Position numbers and translations under genes: made by a program. Below are positions 8,775-16,316 of a stretch of 64,000 nucleotides of DNA, piece after piece. The stretch is from Cellulomonas taurus (GTDB lineage Bacteria; Actinomycetota; Actinomycetes; Actinomycetales; Cellulomonadaceae). The first letter of the stretch is position 1, and each line of letters starts with the position of its first letter. The stretch is taken from positions 496,001 to 560,000 of the forward strand of contig NZ_CP051884.1 in NCBI RefSeq assembly GCF_012931845.1. Direction: 5' to 3'. The notes beneath the pieces are model-generated. The model was not told the origin of the DNA. It searched no databases and saw only the letters and a program-made list of their open reading frames with translations.

Positions 8775-9953
8775 ATGCACACCATCGGCCCCTGGACCAA
8801 GGGCTTCTGGCAGCCCGAACCCGTGTCGACCGACGACTGGCTCGCCGCGGACCATCACCTGTTCGATGGGTCGTTGAGCTGGCCGGTGCTCACCGTGGAC
8901 ACCGCCGCCGTGGACCAGAACATCGCCACGATGGCCGCCTTCGCCGCGGAGCACGGGCTGCGTCTGGCGCCGCACGGCAAGACGTCGATGGCCCCGGCAT
9001 TGTTCCGGCGGCAGCTCGACGCCGGTGCCTGGGGGATCACCCTGGCCAGCGCGAACCAGGCACTGGCCGCCCATGCCGCCGGGGTGCGGCGGATCCTGAT
9101 CGCGAACCAGGTGCTCGACCCGAGCGCGCTGCGCTGGATCGCCACCGTCGACGCCGAGATCCTGCTGCAGGTCGACTCCGATGCCGGGATCGCGGCGCTC
9201 GCGGCGGTGGCCGACCCGGTGCGGCCGGTGGAGGTGCTGATCGAGCTGGGGCACCCGGCCGGACGGACCGGCGCACGCGACCTGCCGTCGCTGCTCGACC
9301 TGGCCCGCCGGGTGCAGGACACCCCGGGCCTGCGGCTGGCCGGGGTGACCGCCTACGAGGGCGGGCTGCCCGACGCGCAGCGGGTACGGGACTTCCTGCG
9401 GCTGCTGCGGGCGGCGGGGACGGCAGTCGGCGAGCTGATCGGCGGCGAGGCGATCGTCTCGGCCGGTGGTTCGGCCTGGTTCGACCTGGTCGCCGAGGTG
9501 CTGGGCGGGATGCCGGACGCCACCGTCCTGCTGCGCAGCGGGTCGACGGTCACCCACGACCACGGCATCTACGCCGAGCGCACCCCCTTCACCCGGATCG
9601 CGGGGGACCTGCGACCGGCGCTGCGGGTGTGGGCGCAGGTCACCTCCCGGCCGGAGCCGGGGCTGGCGATCCTCGGCGCCGGGAAGCGCGATCTGCCCTA
9701 CGACGAGGGGCTGCCGCTCCCGCTCCGCGTGCACCGGGACGGGGCTGCCTGGGACAGCCACGGCTGGACGCTCACCCGGACCAACGATCAGCACGCCTAC
9801 CTGGAGGCTGCCGCCGACGCGACCGAGCTGGCGGTCGGCGACGTGGTCGAACTCGGTCTGTCCCACCCGTGCACCAGCTTCGACAAGTGGCGGGTGGTGC
9901 CGGTGATCGACGACCGGCAGCGGGTGGTCGAGCTGCTGCACACCCTGTTCTAG
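8775..9953 (+). CDS. DSD1-like PLP enzyme (D-serine/D-threonine dehydratase-aldolase type)
   Basis: A fold-type III PLP enzyme of 392 aa with an alanine-racemase-like N-terminal barrel and a C-terminal metal-binding domain. The PLP lysine is Lys69 in APHGKTSMAP. The C-terminal HxC pair that binds zinc in yeast D-serine dehydratase is present as His364 and Cys366 in LSHPCTSFDKW. Members deaminate D-serine or cleave D-3-hydroxy amino acids; the exact substrate is open. The gene ends at TAG 9951-9953, which overlaps the stop of the convergent hexosaminidase gene, so both stops are read from one CTAG. Confidence 0.82.
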   Translation: MHTIGPWTKGFWQPEPVSTDDWLAADHHLFDGSLSWPVLTVDTAAVDQNIATMAAFAAEHGLRLAPHGKTSMAPALFRRQLDAGAWGITLASANQALAAHAAGVRRILIANQVLDPSALRWIATVDAEILLQVDSDAGIAALAAVADPVRPVEVLIELGHPAGRTGARDLPSLLDLARRVQDTPGLRLAGVTAYEGGLPDAQRVRDFLRLLRAAGTAVGELIGGEAIVSAGGSAWFDLVAEVLGGMPDATVLLRSGSTVTHDHGIYAERTPFTRIAGDLRPALRVWAQVTSRPEPGLAILGAGKRDLPYDEGLPLPLRVHRDGAAWDSHGWTLTRTNDQHAYLEAAADATELAVGDVVELGLSHPCTSFDKWRVVPVIDDRQRVVELLHTLF

Positions 9954-11596
9954 GCGGCCCCGTCCGGGGTGTGCACCAGCCGGCCCAGCTCGTCGAAGCG
10001 CAGCGGCCAGCCGGGCACCCCGGGCCGTCGCTGCCAGGGGTGCGGTCCGTCCAGCGGGCGGTACTCCACCCCGGCGGCGTCCAGGCGGGCGAGGTGCGCG
10101 GTCCGCAGCCGTCGATCGAAGTCCGGCCAGTCCCGTGCCTCGCGCGGTGACCACACCACCTCCGCGAAGGCGGCGAGGCGGGGGAAGGCGGCGTAGTCCA
10201 CCCGGCGCGGGGAGTCGAGCTGCTCGCTCCACAGCTGGGCCTGAGCGCCCAGGACCGTCCCGGCACCCGGTTCGGCCGCCGCCTCCGCGACCTGATCGAT
10301 CATCGGCTCGAAGCGGTACACGTCGGCGAGGGTGTGCACCGTGCCGACCGGTGCCGGTTCGTCCAGGCCGGGTGCGGCGCGGTGGTCCAGGTAGACCTCG
10401 TGCTCGGGGCAGACCACCACGTCGTGGCCGTCACGTAGGGCGTCGATGCCACCCCGGTAGCCGCGCCAGGAGTTGATCGCCACGTCGGTCGGCAGCCGGG
10501 AGCCGCCCACCTCGTCCCAGGCGGTGGCCCGGCGACCACGGCTGCGCAGGTGATCGGCCAGCTGCCCGATGAACCAGGGCAGCAGCTCCTCCAGACCGGA
10601 CATCCCCAGTTCCTCGGCGCGGCGCACGCTGGCGGGGTCGGCCGCCCACTCGTCCACCGGCACCTCGTCGCCGCCCAGGCAGATCAGCGGCGAGTCGAAG
10701 ATGTCCAGTACCTCGTCCAGCACCGTCCGGTAGAAGTCCAGCACCCGGTCGGCGGTGCTCAGCACGTGCGGGTTCAGCCCCCAGCGGGTCCACACCTGCC
10801 AGGTCGCCGCCTGCTCCCGCAGGGCCGCCAGCTCCGGGTAGGCCACCATCGCCGCCTGGGAGTGCCCGGGCAGGTCGATCTCCGGGATCACCGTCACGCC
10901 CCGGCTGCGGGCGAAGGCCACGATCTCGCGCAGGTCGTCCTGGCTGTAGAAGCCGCCGTGCGGCGCGCCGTCGTACCGCGACGACCGGGACGAGCCGACC
11001 TGCGACTCGGTGCGCCACCCGCCGACCTCGGTCAGCCGGGGGTAAGCGCGGATCTGGATCCGCCAGCCCTGGTCGTCGGTCAGGTGGAGGTGCAGCACGT
11101 TCAGCTTGTGCGCGGCGATCAGCTCGATGAACCGCAGCACGCCGTCCTTGGGCATGAAGTGCCGGGCCACATCCAGCAGCACGCCGCGGTGACCGAAGCG
11201 CGGGCCGTCCTGCACCACCAGCCCGGGCAGTGTGATCGTCTCCTCGCGTACCGGCATCGCCCGGAAGGCCGTCGGTCCGATCAGCTGCTGCACGGTGCGC
11301 AGCGCGTGGCGGGCACCGTCGGGGCCGTTCGACTCGATCAGGACGCCGCCGTCGATCACCAGCCGGTAGTGCTCGGCGGGCAGCGTCGGGTCGTGTCGCA
11401 GACGCAGCTGTGCCGTGCCGTCCTCCGGTGCCAGCTCCCGGCCGAGCCGGATGGCGAACAGGTCGATGAGCGGGGAGCGGGCGGCGGACAGCTCGGGGTC
11501 GACGGTCACGGTGAGCCGCTCCGGCAGGGTCCAGGCGGTGTCGGTCGGGGTGAGGTGGGTCGGGGCGGGGATCAGGGTGTGCGCAGGGGTGGTCAC
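9950..11596 (-). CDS. GH20 beta-N-acetylhexosaminidase
   Basis: Releases GlcNAc or GalNAc from chitooligosaccharides or glycoconjugates by substrate-assisted catalysis. From the GTG at 11596 the product is 548 aa with no signal peptide. The N-terminal GH20b-like domain is followed by the barrel: GVLLDVARHFMP near residue 150, HLTDDQGWRIQI near 180, PEIDLPGHSQA near 240, and the catalytic Asp-Glu pair in CLGGDEVPVDEW near 310. The start GTGA overlaps the stop of the upstream IclR gene by 4 nt, so the two are translationally coupled. The regulator probably controls this enzyme. Cytoplasmic location suggests it acts on imported chitooligosaccharides. Confidence 0.9.
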   Translation of the reverse strand: MTTPAHTLIPAPTHLTPTDTAWTLPERLTVTVDPELSAARSPLIDLFAIRLGRELAPEDGTAQLRLRHDPTLPAEHYRLVIDGGVLIESNGPDGARHALRTVQQLIGPTAFRAMPVREETITLPGLVVQDGPRFGHRGVLLDVARHFMPKDGVLRFIELIAAHKLNVLHLHLTDDQGWRIQIRAYPRLTEVGGWRTESQVGSSRSSRYDGAPHGGFYSQDDLREIVAFARSRGVTVIPEIDLPGHSQAAMVAYPELAALREQAATWQVWTRWGLNPHVLSTADRVLDFYRTVLDEVLDIFDSPLICLGGDEVPVDEWAADPASVRRAEELGMSGLEELLPWFIGQLADHLRSRGRRATAWDEVGGSRLPTDVAINSWRGYRGGIDALRDGHDVVVCPEHEVYLDHRAAPGLDEPAPVGTVHTLADVYRFEPMIDQVAEAAAEPGAGTVLGAQAQLWSEQLDSPRRVDYAAFPRLAAFAEVVWSPREARDWPDFDRRLRTAHLARLDAAGVEYRPLDGPHPWQRRPGVPGWPLRFDELGRLVHTPDGAA

Positions 11597-12453
11597 GTCA
11601 AGGCTCCCGGTCGGCTGGTCGGGGTCACGCGGTCGGGTCGATGGTCGGCGGGGGGCGTGGTGACGGGGCGCCGGGGTGGTGGGGTCCAGCCCAGGGCACC
11701 CGACAGCGATCGGGCGACCTCGACGGTGGCCCGGGCGTTGTCGCGCAGGGTGGCCGGTGGCATCCGGTGGTGGTCCAGGGCCACGCCGACGGCGGCGACC
11801 ACCATGCCGGTGTGGCCGAGCACCGGTGCGGCGACCGCCCGCACATGCGGGTCGTGCTCCCGGTCGTCCAGGGCGAAGCCACGCTGGCGGGTGCGGTCCA
11901 GCTCGCCGCGCAGCTCGGTCGGGTCGGTGATGGTGCGCGGGGTCAGCGCGCGCAGACCTGTGGCGATGGCCCGGTCGATCCACGCGGCGGGGGCCATCGA
12001 CAGCACCGCCTTGCCCCAGGCGGTGCAATAGCTCGGGACCACGGCGTCGGTGCTCAGGCTGCCCCGGCCCCGCCCGGCGGTCAGCGCCAACCGGATCCCG
12101 TCCTGCTCCGGGACACCCAGGACGCACACCCCGCCGGTCCGTGCCGCCAACGACCGCAGCGCCGGATCGGCGAGGGCGGGCAGGTCGATCGACCCGAGGT
12201 ACGACTGACCCAAGTGCAGCGCCCCCAGACCCAGCCGGTAGCGACCGGCGCCGTCCCGGTGCAACAGACCCTCGTCCAGCAGCGGGGTGAGCAAGCGGGC
12301 GGCGGTCGAGCGGTGCACCCCGATCGCTTGGGCCAACTCCATCACCGGCACCCCGCGCTCCGCGGTGGCGTGGGTGCGGACGTGTTCGAGCAGGTGCAGA
12401 CAGCGCCGGACAGAGAGGGACTCGTTCCGCATCGTCGTCTCGCCAGGGGGCAT
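11593..12453 (-). CDS. IclR-family transcriptional regulator
   Basis: A 286-aa DNA-binding regulator. The N-terminal winged helix-turn-helix is clear (VPVMELAQAIGVHRSTAARLL at about 35-55), followed by the IclR effector domain (YRLGLGALHLGQSYL; SYCTAWGKAVLS; RGFALDDREHDPHVRAVAAPV). The C-terminal 40 residues are Pro/Arg-rich and low complexity. It overlaps the GH20 gene by 4 nt (GTGA), forming a regulator-enzyme operon. The ATG at 12453 has a TACCGT box 7 nt upstream and is likely leaderless. A 19-bp palindrome about 100 bp upstream is a candidate autoregulatory site. Confidence 0.88.
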   Translation of the reverse strand: MPPGETTMRNESLSVRRCLHLLEHVRTHATAERGVPVMELAQAIGVHRSTAARLLTPLLDEGLLHRDGAGRYRLGLGALHLGQSYLGSIDLPALADPALRSLAARTGGVCVLGVPEQDGIRLALTAGRGRGSLSTDAVVPSYCTAWGKAVLSMAPAAWIDRAIATGLRALTPRTITDPTELRGELDRTRQRGFALDDREHDPHVRAVAAPVLGHTGMVVAAVGVALDHHRMPPATLRDNARATVEVARSLSGALGWTPPPRRPVTTPPADHRPDRVTPTSRPGALT

Positions 12454-12460
12454 GGCAGGG

Positions 12461-12466
12461 ACGGTA
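12461..12466 (-). promoter_or_regulatory. Leaderless -10 (TACCGT) of IclR gene
   Basis: On the minus strand TACCGT ends 7 nt before the ATG at 12453. Confidence 0.5.
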
Positions 12467-12568
12467 GCGGTCGGACCGGCTGTCCGGGGTCGCTCGTCGC
12501 GGAATGCGCGCGCGTTCTGGATCGATGGGCGCTGACCTGAACCGACGCGCGGTCCCGCCCGGTGTCAT

Positions 12569-12587
12569 GCGTGTGCAGTGCACACGC
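12569..12587. promoter_or_regulatory. 19-bp perfect palindrome, candidate operator
   Basis: GCGTGTGC and GCACACGC form perfect 8-bp arms around AGT. It sits in the 316-bp gap (12454-12769) between the divergent IclR and tmk genes, about 100 bp upstream of the IclR -10. The binding protein is unknown; the adjacent IclR regulator is the obvious candidate. Confidence 0.45.
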
Positions 12588-12631
12588 GGTGGCGGTCGGG
12601 CGGTCGCCAGGGATGGTGCCCGGTGGCGCGC

Positions 12632-12750
12632 GGGACGTGCCTGGGGCGGCCGGGGGATAGTGCCTCGGGTGGTCGGGCGGGAAGTGCCTGGGGTGGCCGG
12701 GCGGGACGTGCCTCGGGTGGTCGGGCGGGAAGTGCCGGGGGTGTCCCCGG
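12632..12750. repeat. 24-bp tandem repeat upstream of tmk
   Basis: Imperfect head-to-tail copies begin at 12632, 12654, 12679, 12703 and 12727 (each opening GGGA, then a GTGCC core). The last three are spaced exactly 24 bp; the earlier steps are 22 and 25. It fills most of the gap before tmk, and no gene is convincing in it on either strand. A 24-bp period is 8 codons, but the translated products are low-complexity Arg/Pro. Confidence 0.8.
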
Positions 12751-12757
12751 CAGTCGA

Positions 12758-12763
12758 TACCCT
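12758..12763 (+). promoter_or_regulatory. Leaderless -10 (TACCCT) of tmk-holB
   Basis: TACCCT ends 6 nt before the GTG at 12770, directly after the tandem repeat block. Confidence 0.5.
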
Positions 12764-12769
12764 GGGCCG

Positions 12770-13426
12770 GTGACTTCCGCTGCGACCGTGCCCGGTGGGC
12801 TGTTCATCTCGCTGGAGGGCGGCGACGGGGTCGGCAAGTCCACCCAGTCCCGGCTCCTGGGCGAGTGGCTGACCGGACTCGGCCTGCCGGTCGTGCTGAC
12901 CCGCGAGCCGGGCGGCACAGACCTGGGCCGGACCCTGCGTGAGGCGGTGCTGCACGGCGAGCACATGGACGCCCGGACCGAGGCGCTGCTCTACGCCGCC
13001 GACCGGGCGCACCACGTCGCCTCCCTGGTCCGCCCGGCGCTGGACGCGGGGCAGGTCGTCATCACCGACCGGTACCTGGACTCCTCGGTCGCCTACCAGG
13101 GCACCGGCCGCGACCTCGGCGCGCAGGAGGTCGAGGACCTGTCGCTGTGGGCCACCTCCGGCCTGCTGCCCGCGCTCACCGTGCTGCTCGACCTGGACCC
13201 GAGCGTCGGGCTGTCCCGCCTCGCCGACCGCGACCGGGGACCCGACCGACTGGAGAGCGCCGGCGACGACTTCCACCGTCGGACCCGGGAGGCGTTCCTG
13301 ACCCGGGCCGCCGCCGACCCCGCACGGTGGCTGGTGCTGGACGCCGCCCGCAGCCCGGAACAGGTCGCCGCAGACATCCGCAGCCGGGTCGCCGCCCTGC
13401 TGGCGGCACGCGGGGTGCCGGCATGA
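12770..13426 (+). CDS. tmk: Thymidylate kinase
   Basis: Phosphorylates dTMP to dTDP for DNA precursor supply. The 218-aa product has the P-loop GGDGVGKST near residue 17, the TREPGGTDLG motif, and TDRYLDSSVAYQG, which carries the DRY/DRF motif of the family. The GTG at 12770 is preferred to starts further up the open frame, because those would translate the upstream tandem repeats and because TACCCT lies 6 nt before it. The stop overlaps the holB ATG (ATGA), a common actinobacterial tmk-holB pairing. Confidence 0.95.
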   Translation: MTSAATVPGGLFISLEGGDGVGKSTQSRLLGEWLTGLGLPVVLTREPGGTDLGRTLREAVLHGEHMDARTEALLYAADRAHHVASLVRPALDAGQVVITDRYLDSSVAYQGTGRDLGAQEVEDLSLWATSGLLPALTVLLDLDPSVGLSRLADRDRGPDRLESAGDDFHRRTREAFLTRAAADPARWLVLDAARSPEQVAADIRSRVAALLAARGVPA

Positions 13427-14562
13427 CCTCGGTCTGGGACGACGTCGTCGGGCAGGAACCCGCGGTCGAGGTGCTGCGCGCCGCCGCCAAGGACCCGGCC
13501 AGGATGACGCACGCCTGGCTGCTCACCGGGCCGCCCGGATCGGGACGCTCGAACGCCGCCCGCGCCTTCGCCGCCGCCCTGCAGGACCCCAGCGCGGACC
13601 CGCGCAGCCCGGGGTGCGCGCAGGTGCTCGCCGGGACCCACCCGGACGTCACCGTCGTCAACACCGAGGGTGTGGTCATCCGGGCCGACACCGTCCGGCC
13701 CCTGGTCGAGCTGGCCCAGCGCAGCCCCTCCCAGGGTCGGTGGCGGGTGATCGTGATCGAGGACGCCGACCGGCTGAACGAGACCTCCGGCAACGTGCTG
13801 CTGAAGGCGATCGAGGAGCCGCCGCCGCGCACCGTCTGGCTGCTGTGCGCCCCCAGCCCGCAGGACGTGCTGGTGACCATCCGCTCCCGGTCGCGTGCCG
13901 TCGCGCTGCGGGTGCCGCCGGTGCAGGCGGTGGCCGATCTGCTGGTCCGTCGGGACGGCATCGACCCGGCGGTCGCCCTCACCGCCGCGCAGGCGGCGCA
14001 GAGCCACGTCGGGGTGGCACGACGGCTGGCCCGCGACCCGGAGGCCCGGGCACGGCGTGACCAGGTGCTCCGCCTGGCGTCCCGGGTGCGCGGCGTCGGT
14101 GACGCGGTGCTCGCCGCCGCCGATCTGGTCGAGACCGCGCAGGCCGATGCCAAGGCCGCCACCGAGGAACGCGACGCCGCCGAACGCACCGCTCTGCTGC
14201 ACGCGCTCGGCGCCGAGGGCCTGACCACGGTCCCCCCGGCGCTGCGCGGACAGCTGCGGCAGCTGGAGGAGGAACAGAAGCGCCGTGCCACCCGGGCCCA
14301 GCGCGACGTGCTGGACCGCGCCATGGTCGACCTGCTGTCGCTGTACCGGGACGTCCTGGTGATCCAGCTCGGCGCCGACGTCGACCTGGTGAACCGGGCG
14401 CAGGAGGAGGCCATCCGCGACCTCGCCCGCAGCAGCACGCCGGAGCAGAGCCTGCACCGGATGGACGCCGTCACCGAGGCCCGCGAGCGACTTTCCGGAA
14501 ATGTCGCCCCGCTGCTGGCGGTCGAGGCGATGATGATCGGACTGCGACCGCAGCAGGTCTGA
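13423..14562 (+). CDS. holB: DNA polymerase III subunit delta'
   Basis: Clamp-loader subunit, 379 aa. The AAA+ core shows VVGQEPAVEVL at the start, Walker A-like GPPGSGRS near residue 38, WRVIVIEDADRLNETSGNVLLKAIEEPP near 105 and the sensor-1 region IRSRSRAV. A zinc-binding four-cysteine insert normally follows the Walker A helix; here only one cysteine (PGC) remains, so that module appears lost by an in-frame shortening. The ATG overlaps the tmk stop. A helical middle and C-terminal collar domain follow. Confidence 0.92.
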   Translation: MTSVWDDVVGQEPAVEVLRAAAKDPARMTHAWLLTGPPGSGRSNAARAFAAALQDPSADPRSPGCAQVLAGTHPDVTVVNTEGVVIRADTVRPLVELAQRSPSQGRWRVIVIEDADRLNETSGNVLLKAIEEPPPRTVWLLCAPSPQDVLVTIRSRSRAVALRVPPVQAVADLLVRRDGIDPAVALTAAQAAQSHVGVARRLARDPEARARRDQVLRLASRVRGVGDAVLAAADLVETAQADAKAATEERDAAERTALLHALGAEGLTTVPPALRGQLRQLEEEQKRRATRAQRDVLDRAMVDLLSLYRDVLVIQLGADVDLVNRAQEEAIRDLARSSTPEQSLHRMDAVTEARERLSGNVAPLLAVEAMMIGLRPQQV

Positions 14563-14571
14563 GCCACCCGC

Positions 14572-14577
14572 TACGGT
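14572..14577 (+). promoter_or_regulatory. Leaderless -10 (TACGGT) of TAP-like peptidase gene
   Basis: TACGGT ends 6 nt before the GTG at 14584. Confidence 0.5.
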
Positions 14578-14583
14578 GACCCG

Positions 14584-16119
14584 GTGACTTCCGTGCGCCA
14601 CCAGACCGTCCGAACCCTGGCCCTCGCCACCGTCGCCGTGCTGGGCCTCGGCGCCTGCGGTGCCGGCGGCGACACCGACACCGCCCCCACGGCCCCCGCC
14701 GTCGTCCCTACCTCGGTGCCGGACGGCGCCGACGCCATCTACGGCCAGGACGTCGACTGGTCCACCTGCGGTGACCTGGAGTGCGCCACCGTCACGGTGC
14801 CGCTCGACTGGTCGGACCCGGGCGGCGACACGATCGACATCGCGGTCAATCGGCACGCCGCCACCGGCGACAAGCTCGGTTCGCTCCTGATCAACCCCGG
14901 TGGCCCCGGTGGTTCCGGCATCGACGCGCTGTCCTCCATCGCGCTCGGCCGGTTCGGCGACGAGGTCGTCGACCGGTACGACCTGATCGGCTTCGACCCG
15001 CGCGGCGTCGGACAGTCGACCGCCGTCTCCTGCGTCTCCGACAGCGAGATGGACACCCTGGTGTCCGCCGACTACGACTTCAGCACCGACGACGGCGTGG
15101 CGCAGGCCGAGGCCGCCTACGCGAAGCTCGGCGAGGGCTGCCTGGACGGCACCGGGCCGCTGCTGGAGCACGTCGACACCGTCAGCGCCGCCAAGGACAT
15201 GGACGTGATCCGTGCCGTGGTCGGCGACGACACCCTGACCTACGTCGGCTACTCCTACGGCACCCAGCTCGGTGCCACCTACGCGGCCCTGTTCCCGCAG
15301 CAGGTCGGCCGCCTGGTGCTGGACGGCGCCGTCGACCCGACCCTGTCCTCGCAGGCGCTGTCCCTCGGTCAGGCGGTCGGCTTCGAGAACGCCCTGCGCG
15401 CCTACGTCACCGACTGCCAGACCGGCACCAACTGCCCGCTCACCGGCACCCCGGACGAGGGCCTCGCCCAGATCCGGACCATGCTGGACCAGGCCATCGC
15501 CAGCCCGCTGCCGACCCAGGACGCCCAGCGCCCGCTGACCGGCTCCCTCGCGTTCAGCGGCATCGCGCTCCCGCTCTACGACGAGACCAGCTGGCCCTAC
15601 CTCACGATGGGCCTGCGGGACGCGATCAGCAACGGCGACGGCTCGGTCCTGCTGCAGCTCGCCGACCTCTACTACGACCGTGACGCCGACGGCACCTACA
15701 CCACCAACTCCACCGTCGCGTTCTGGGCGATCGGCTGCGCCGACGACCGTGCCACCACCGACATCGCCCAGATGCGCACCGACGCCGCCGAGATCGAGGC
15801 AGCCGCCCCCACCGTCGGCCGCTTCTTCGGCTACGGCGGCGTGCTCTGCGCCGACTGGCCGGTCCCCGAGGCCGGCGGCCTGGACTCCTACACCGCCACC
15901 GACGCCGCGCCCATCGTCGTCATCGGCACCACCAACGACCCGGCCACCCCCTACGCCTGGGCCGAGTCCCTCACCCAGACCCTCGGCGACTCCGCCACCC
16001 TGCTGACCTACGAGGGCGAGGGCCACACCGCCTACGGCCGGTCCAACGCCTGCATCCTCGACACCGTGGACGCTTACCTGATCGACGGCACCGTGCCCGC
16101 CGAGGGCACGCGCTGCTGA
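14584..16119 (+). CDS. Alpha/beta-hydrolase lipoprotein, TAP (tripeptidyl aminopeptidase) family
   Basis: Secreted serine peptidase of family S33. The 511-aa precursor has an Arg-containing n-region, a hydrophobic stretch and the lipobox LGAC (lipidation at about Cys23), then a Thr/Pro-rich linker. The hydrolase domain has NPGGPGGSG (oxyanion region), the nucleophile elbow GYSYGTQLG, and a C-terminal TAP-like domain with ARG-spaced cysteines and the catalytic His in EGHTAYGRSNACI. It probably removes short peptides from the N-termini of proteins outside the cell. It stands alone, between holB and a tRNA gene. Confidence 0.9.
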   Translation: MTSVRHQTVRTLALATVAVLGLGACGAGGDTDTAPTAPAVVPTSVPDGADAIYGQDVDWSTCGDLECATVTVPLDWSDPGGDTIDIAVNRHAATGDKLGSLLINPGGPGGSGIDALSSIALGRFGDEVVDRYDLIGFDPRGVGQSTAVSCVSDSEMDTLVSADYDFSTDDGVAQAEAAYAKLGEGCLDGTGPLLEHVDTVSAAKDMDVIRAVVGDDTLTYVGYSYGTQLGATYAALFPQQVGRLVLDGAVDPTLSSQALSLGQAVGFENALRAYVTDCQTGTNCPLTGTPDEGLAQIRTMLDQAIASPLPTQDAQRPLTGSLAFSGIALPLYDETSWPYLTMGLRDAISNGDGSVLLQLADLYYDRDADGTYTTNSTVAFWAIGCADDRATTDIAQMRTDAAEIEAAAPTVGRFFGYGGVLCADWPVPEAGGLDSYTATDAAPIVVIGTTNDPATPYAWAESLTQTLGDSATLLTYEGEGHTAYGRSNACILDTVDAYLIDGTVPAEGTRC

Positions 16120-16123
16120 CGCT

Positions 16124-16153
16124 TTGGAGCAGCGCCCGCCCGCCAGGTAGAGT
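16124..16153 (+). promoter_or_regulatory. Promoter of tRNA-Thr
   Basis: TTGGAG (16124-16129) and TAGAGT (16148-16153) are separated by 18 bp, starting transcription about 20 nt before the mature tRNA. Confidence 0.6.
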
Positions 16154-16178
16154 GGGGCCGCTCGTCCTGCTGGACGAC

Positions 16179-16251
16179 GCCGCCTTAGCTCAGTCGGCAG
16201 AGCGTCTCACTCGTAATGAGAAGGTCAAGGGTTCGATTCCCTTAGGCGGCT
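16179..16251 (+). tRNA. tRNA-Thr (anticodon CGU)
   Basis: A 73-nt cloverleaf. The acceptor stem pairs GCCGCCT with AGGCGGC; the D arm is GCTC/GAGC; the anticodon stem TCTCA/TGAGA encloses CTCGTAA, giving anticodon CGT (reads ACG, Thr). The T arm is AAGGG/CCCTT around TTCGATT. The 3' CCA is not encoded. Confidence 0.97.
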
Positions 16252-16259
16252 CAGGCGCG

Positions 16260-16290
16260 AAGGCCCGGGATCATCACGATCCCGGGCCTT
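16260..16290 (+). terminator. Hairpin terminator after tRNA-Thr
   Basis: A perfect 13-bp inverted repeat (16260-16272 with 16278-16290) closes a 5-nt loop, 9 nt after the tRNA. TTCGTCGT follows, as at the ppc terminator. Confidence 0.8.
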
Positions 16291-16304
16291 CGTCGTGCAC
16301 CCGA

Positions 16305-16310
16305 CATACT
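16305..16310 (+). promoter_or_regulatory. Leaderless -10 (CATACT) of CPBP gene
   Basis: CATACT ends 6 nt before the GTG at 16317. This decides for the GTG over the ATG two codons later. Confidence 0.4.
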
Positions 16311-16316
16311 GGCCGG

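Noticed and set aside
12632-12750. CRISPR array
   Set aside because: The repeats are contiguous and only 24 bp long, with no spacers, and no cas gene is present.
9950-13276. A single 1,108-residue protein covering the GH20 gene and the region upstream on the minus strand
   Set aside because: The N-terminal half overlaps the IclR and tmk genes in other frames and has no family features. The GTG at 11596, coupled to the IclR stop, is the better start.
13561-13625. Frameshift in holB at the missing zinc module
   Set aside because: The frame stays open and well conserved on both sides, so it is an in-frame shortening rather than a frameshift.
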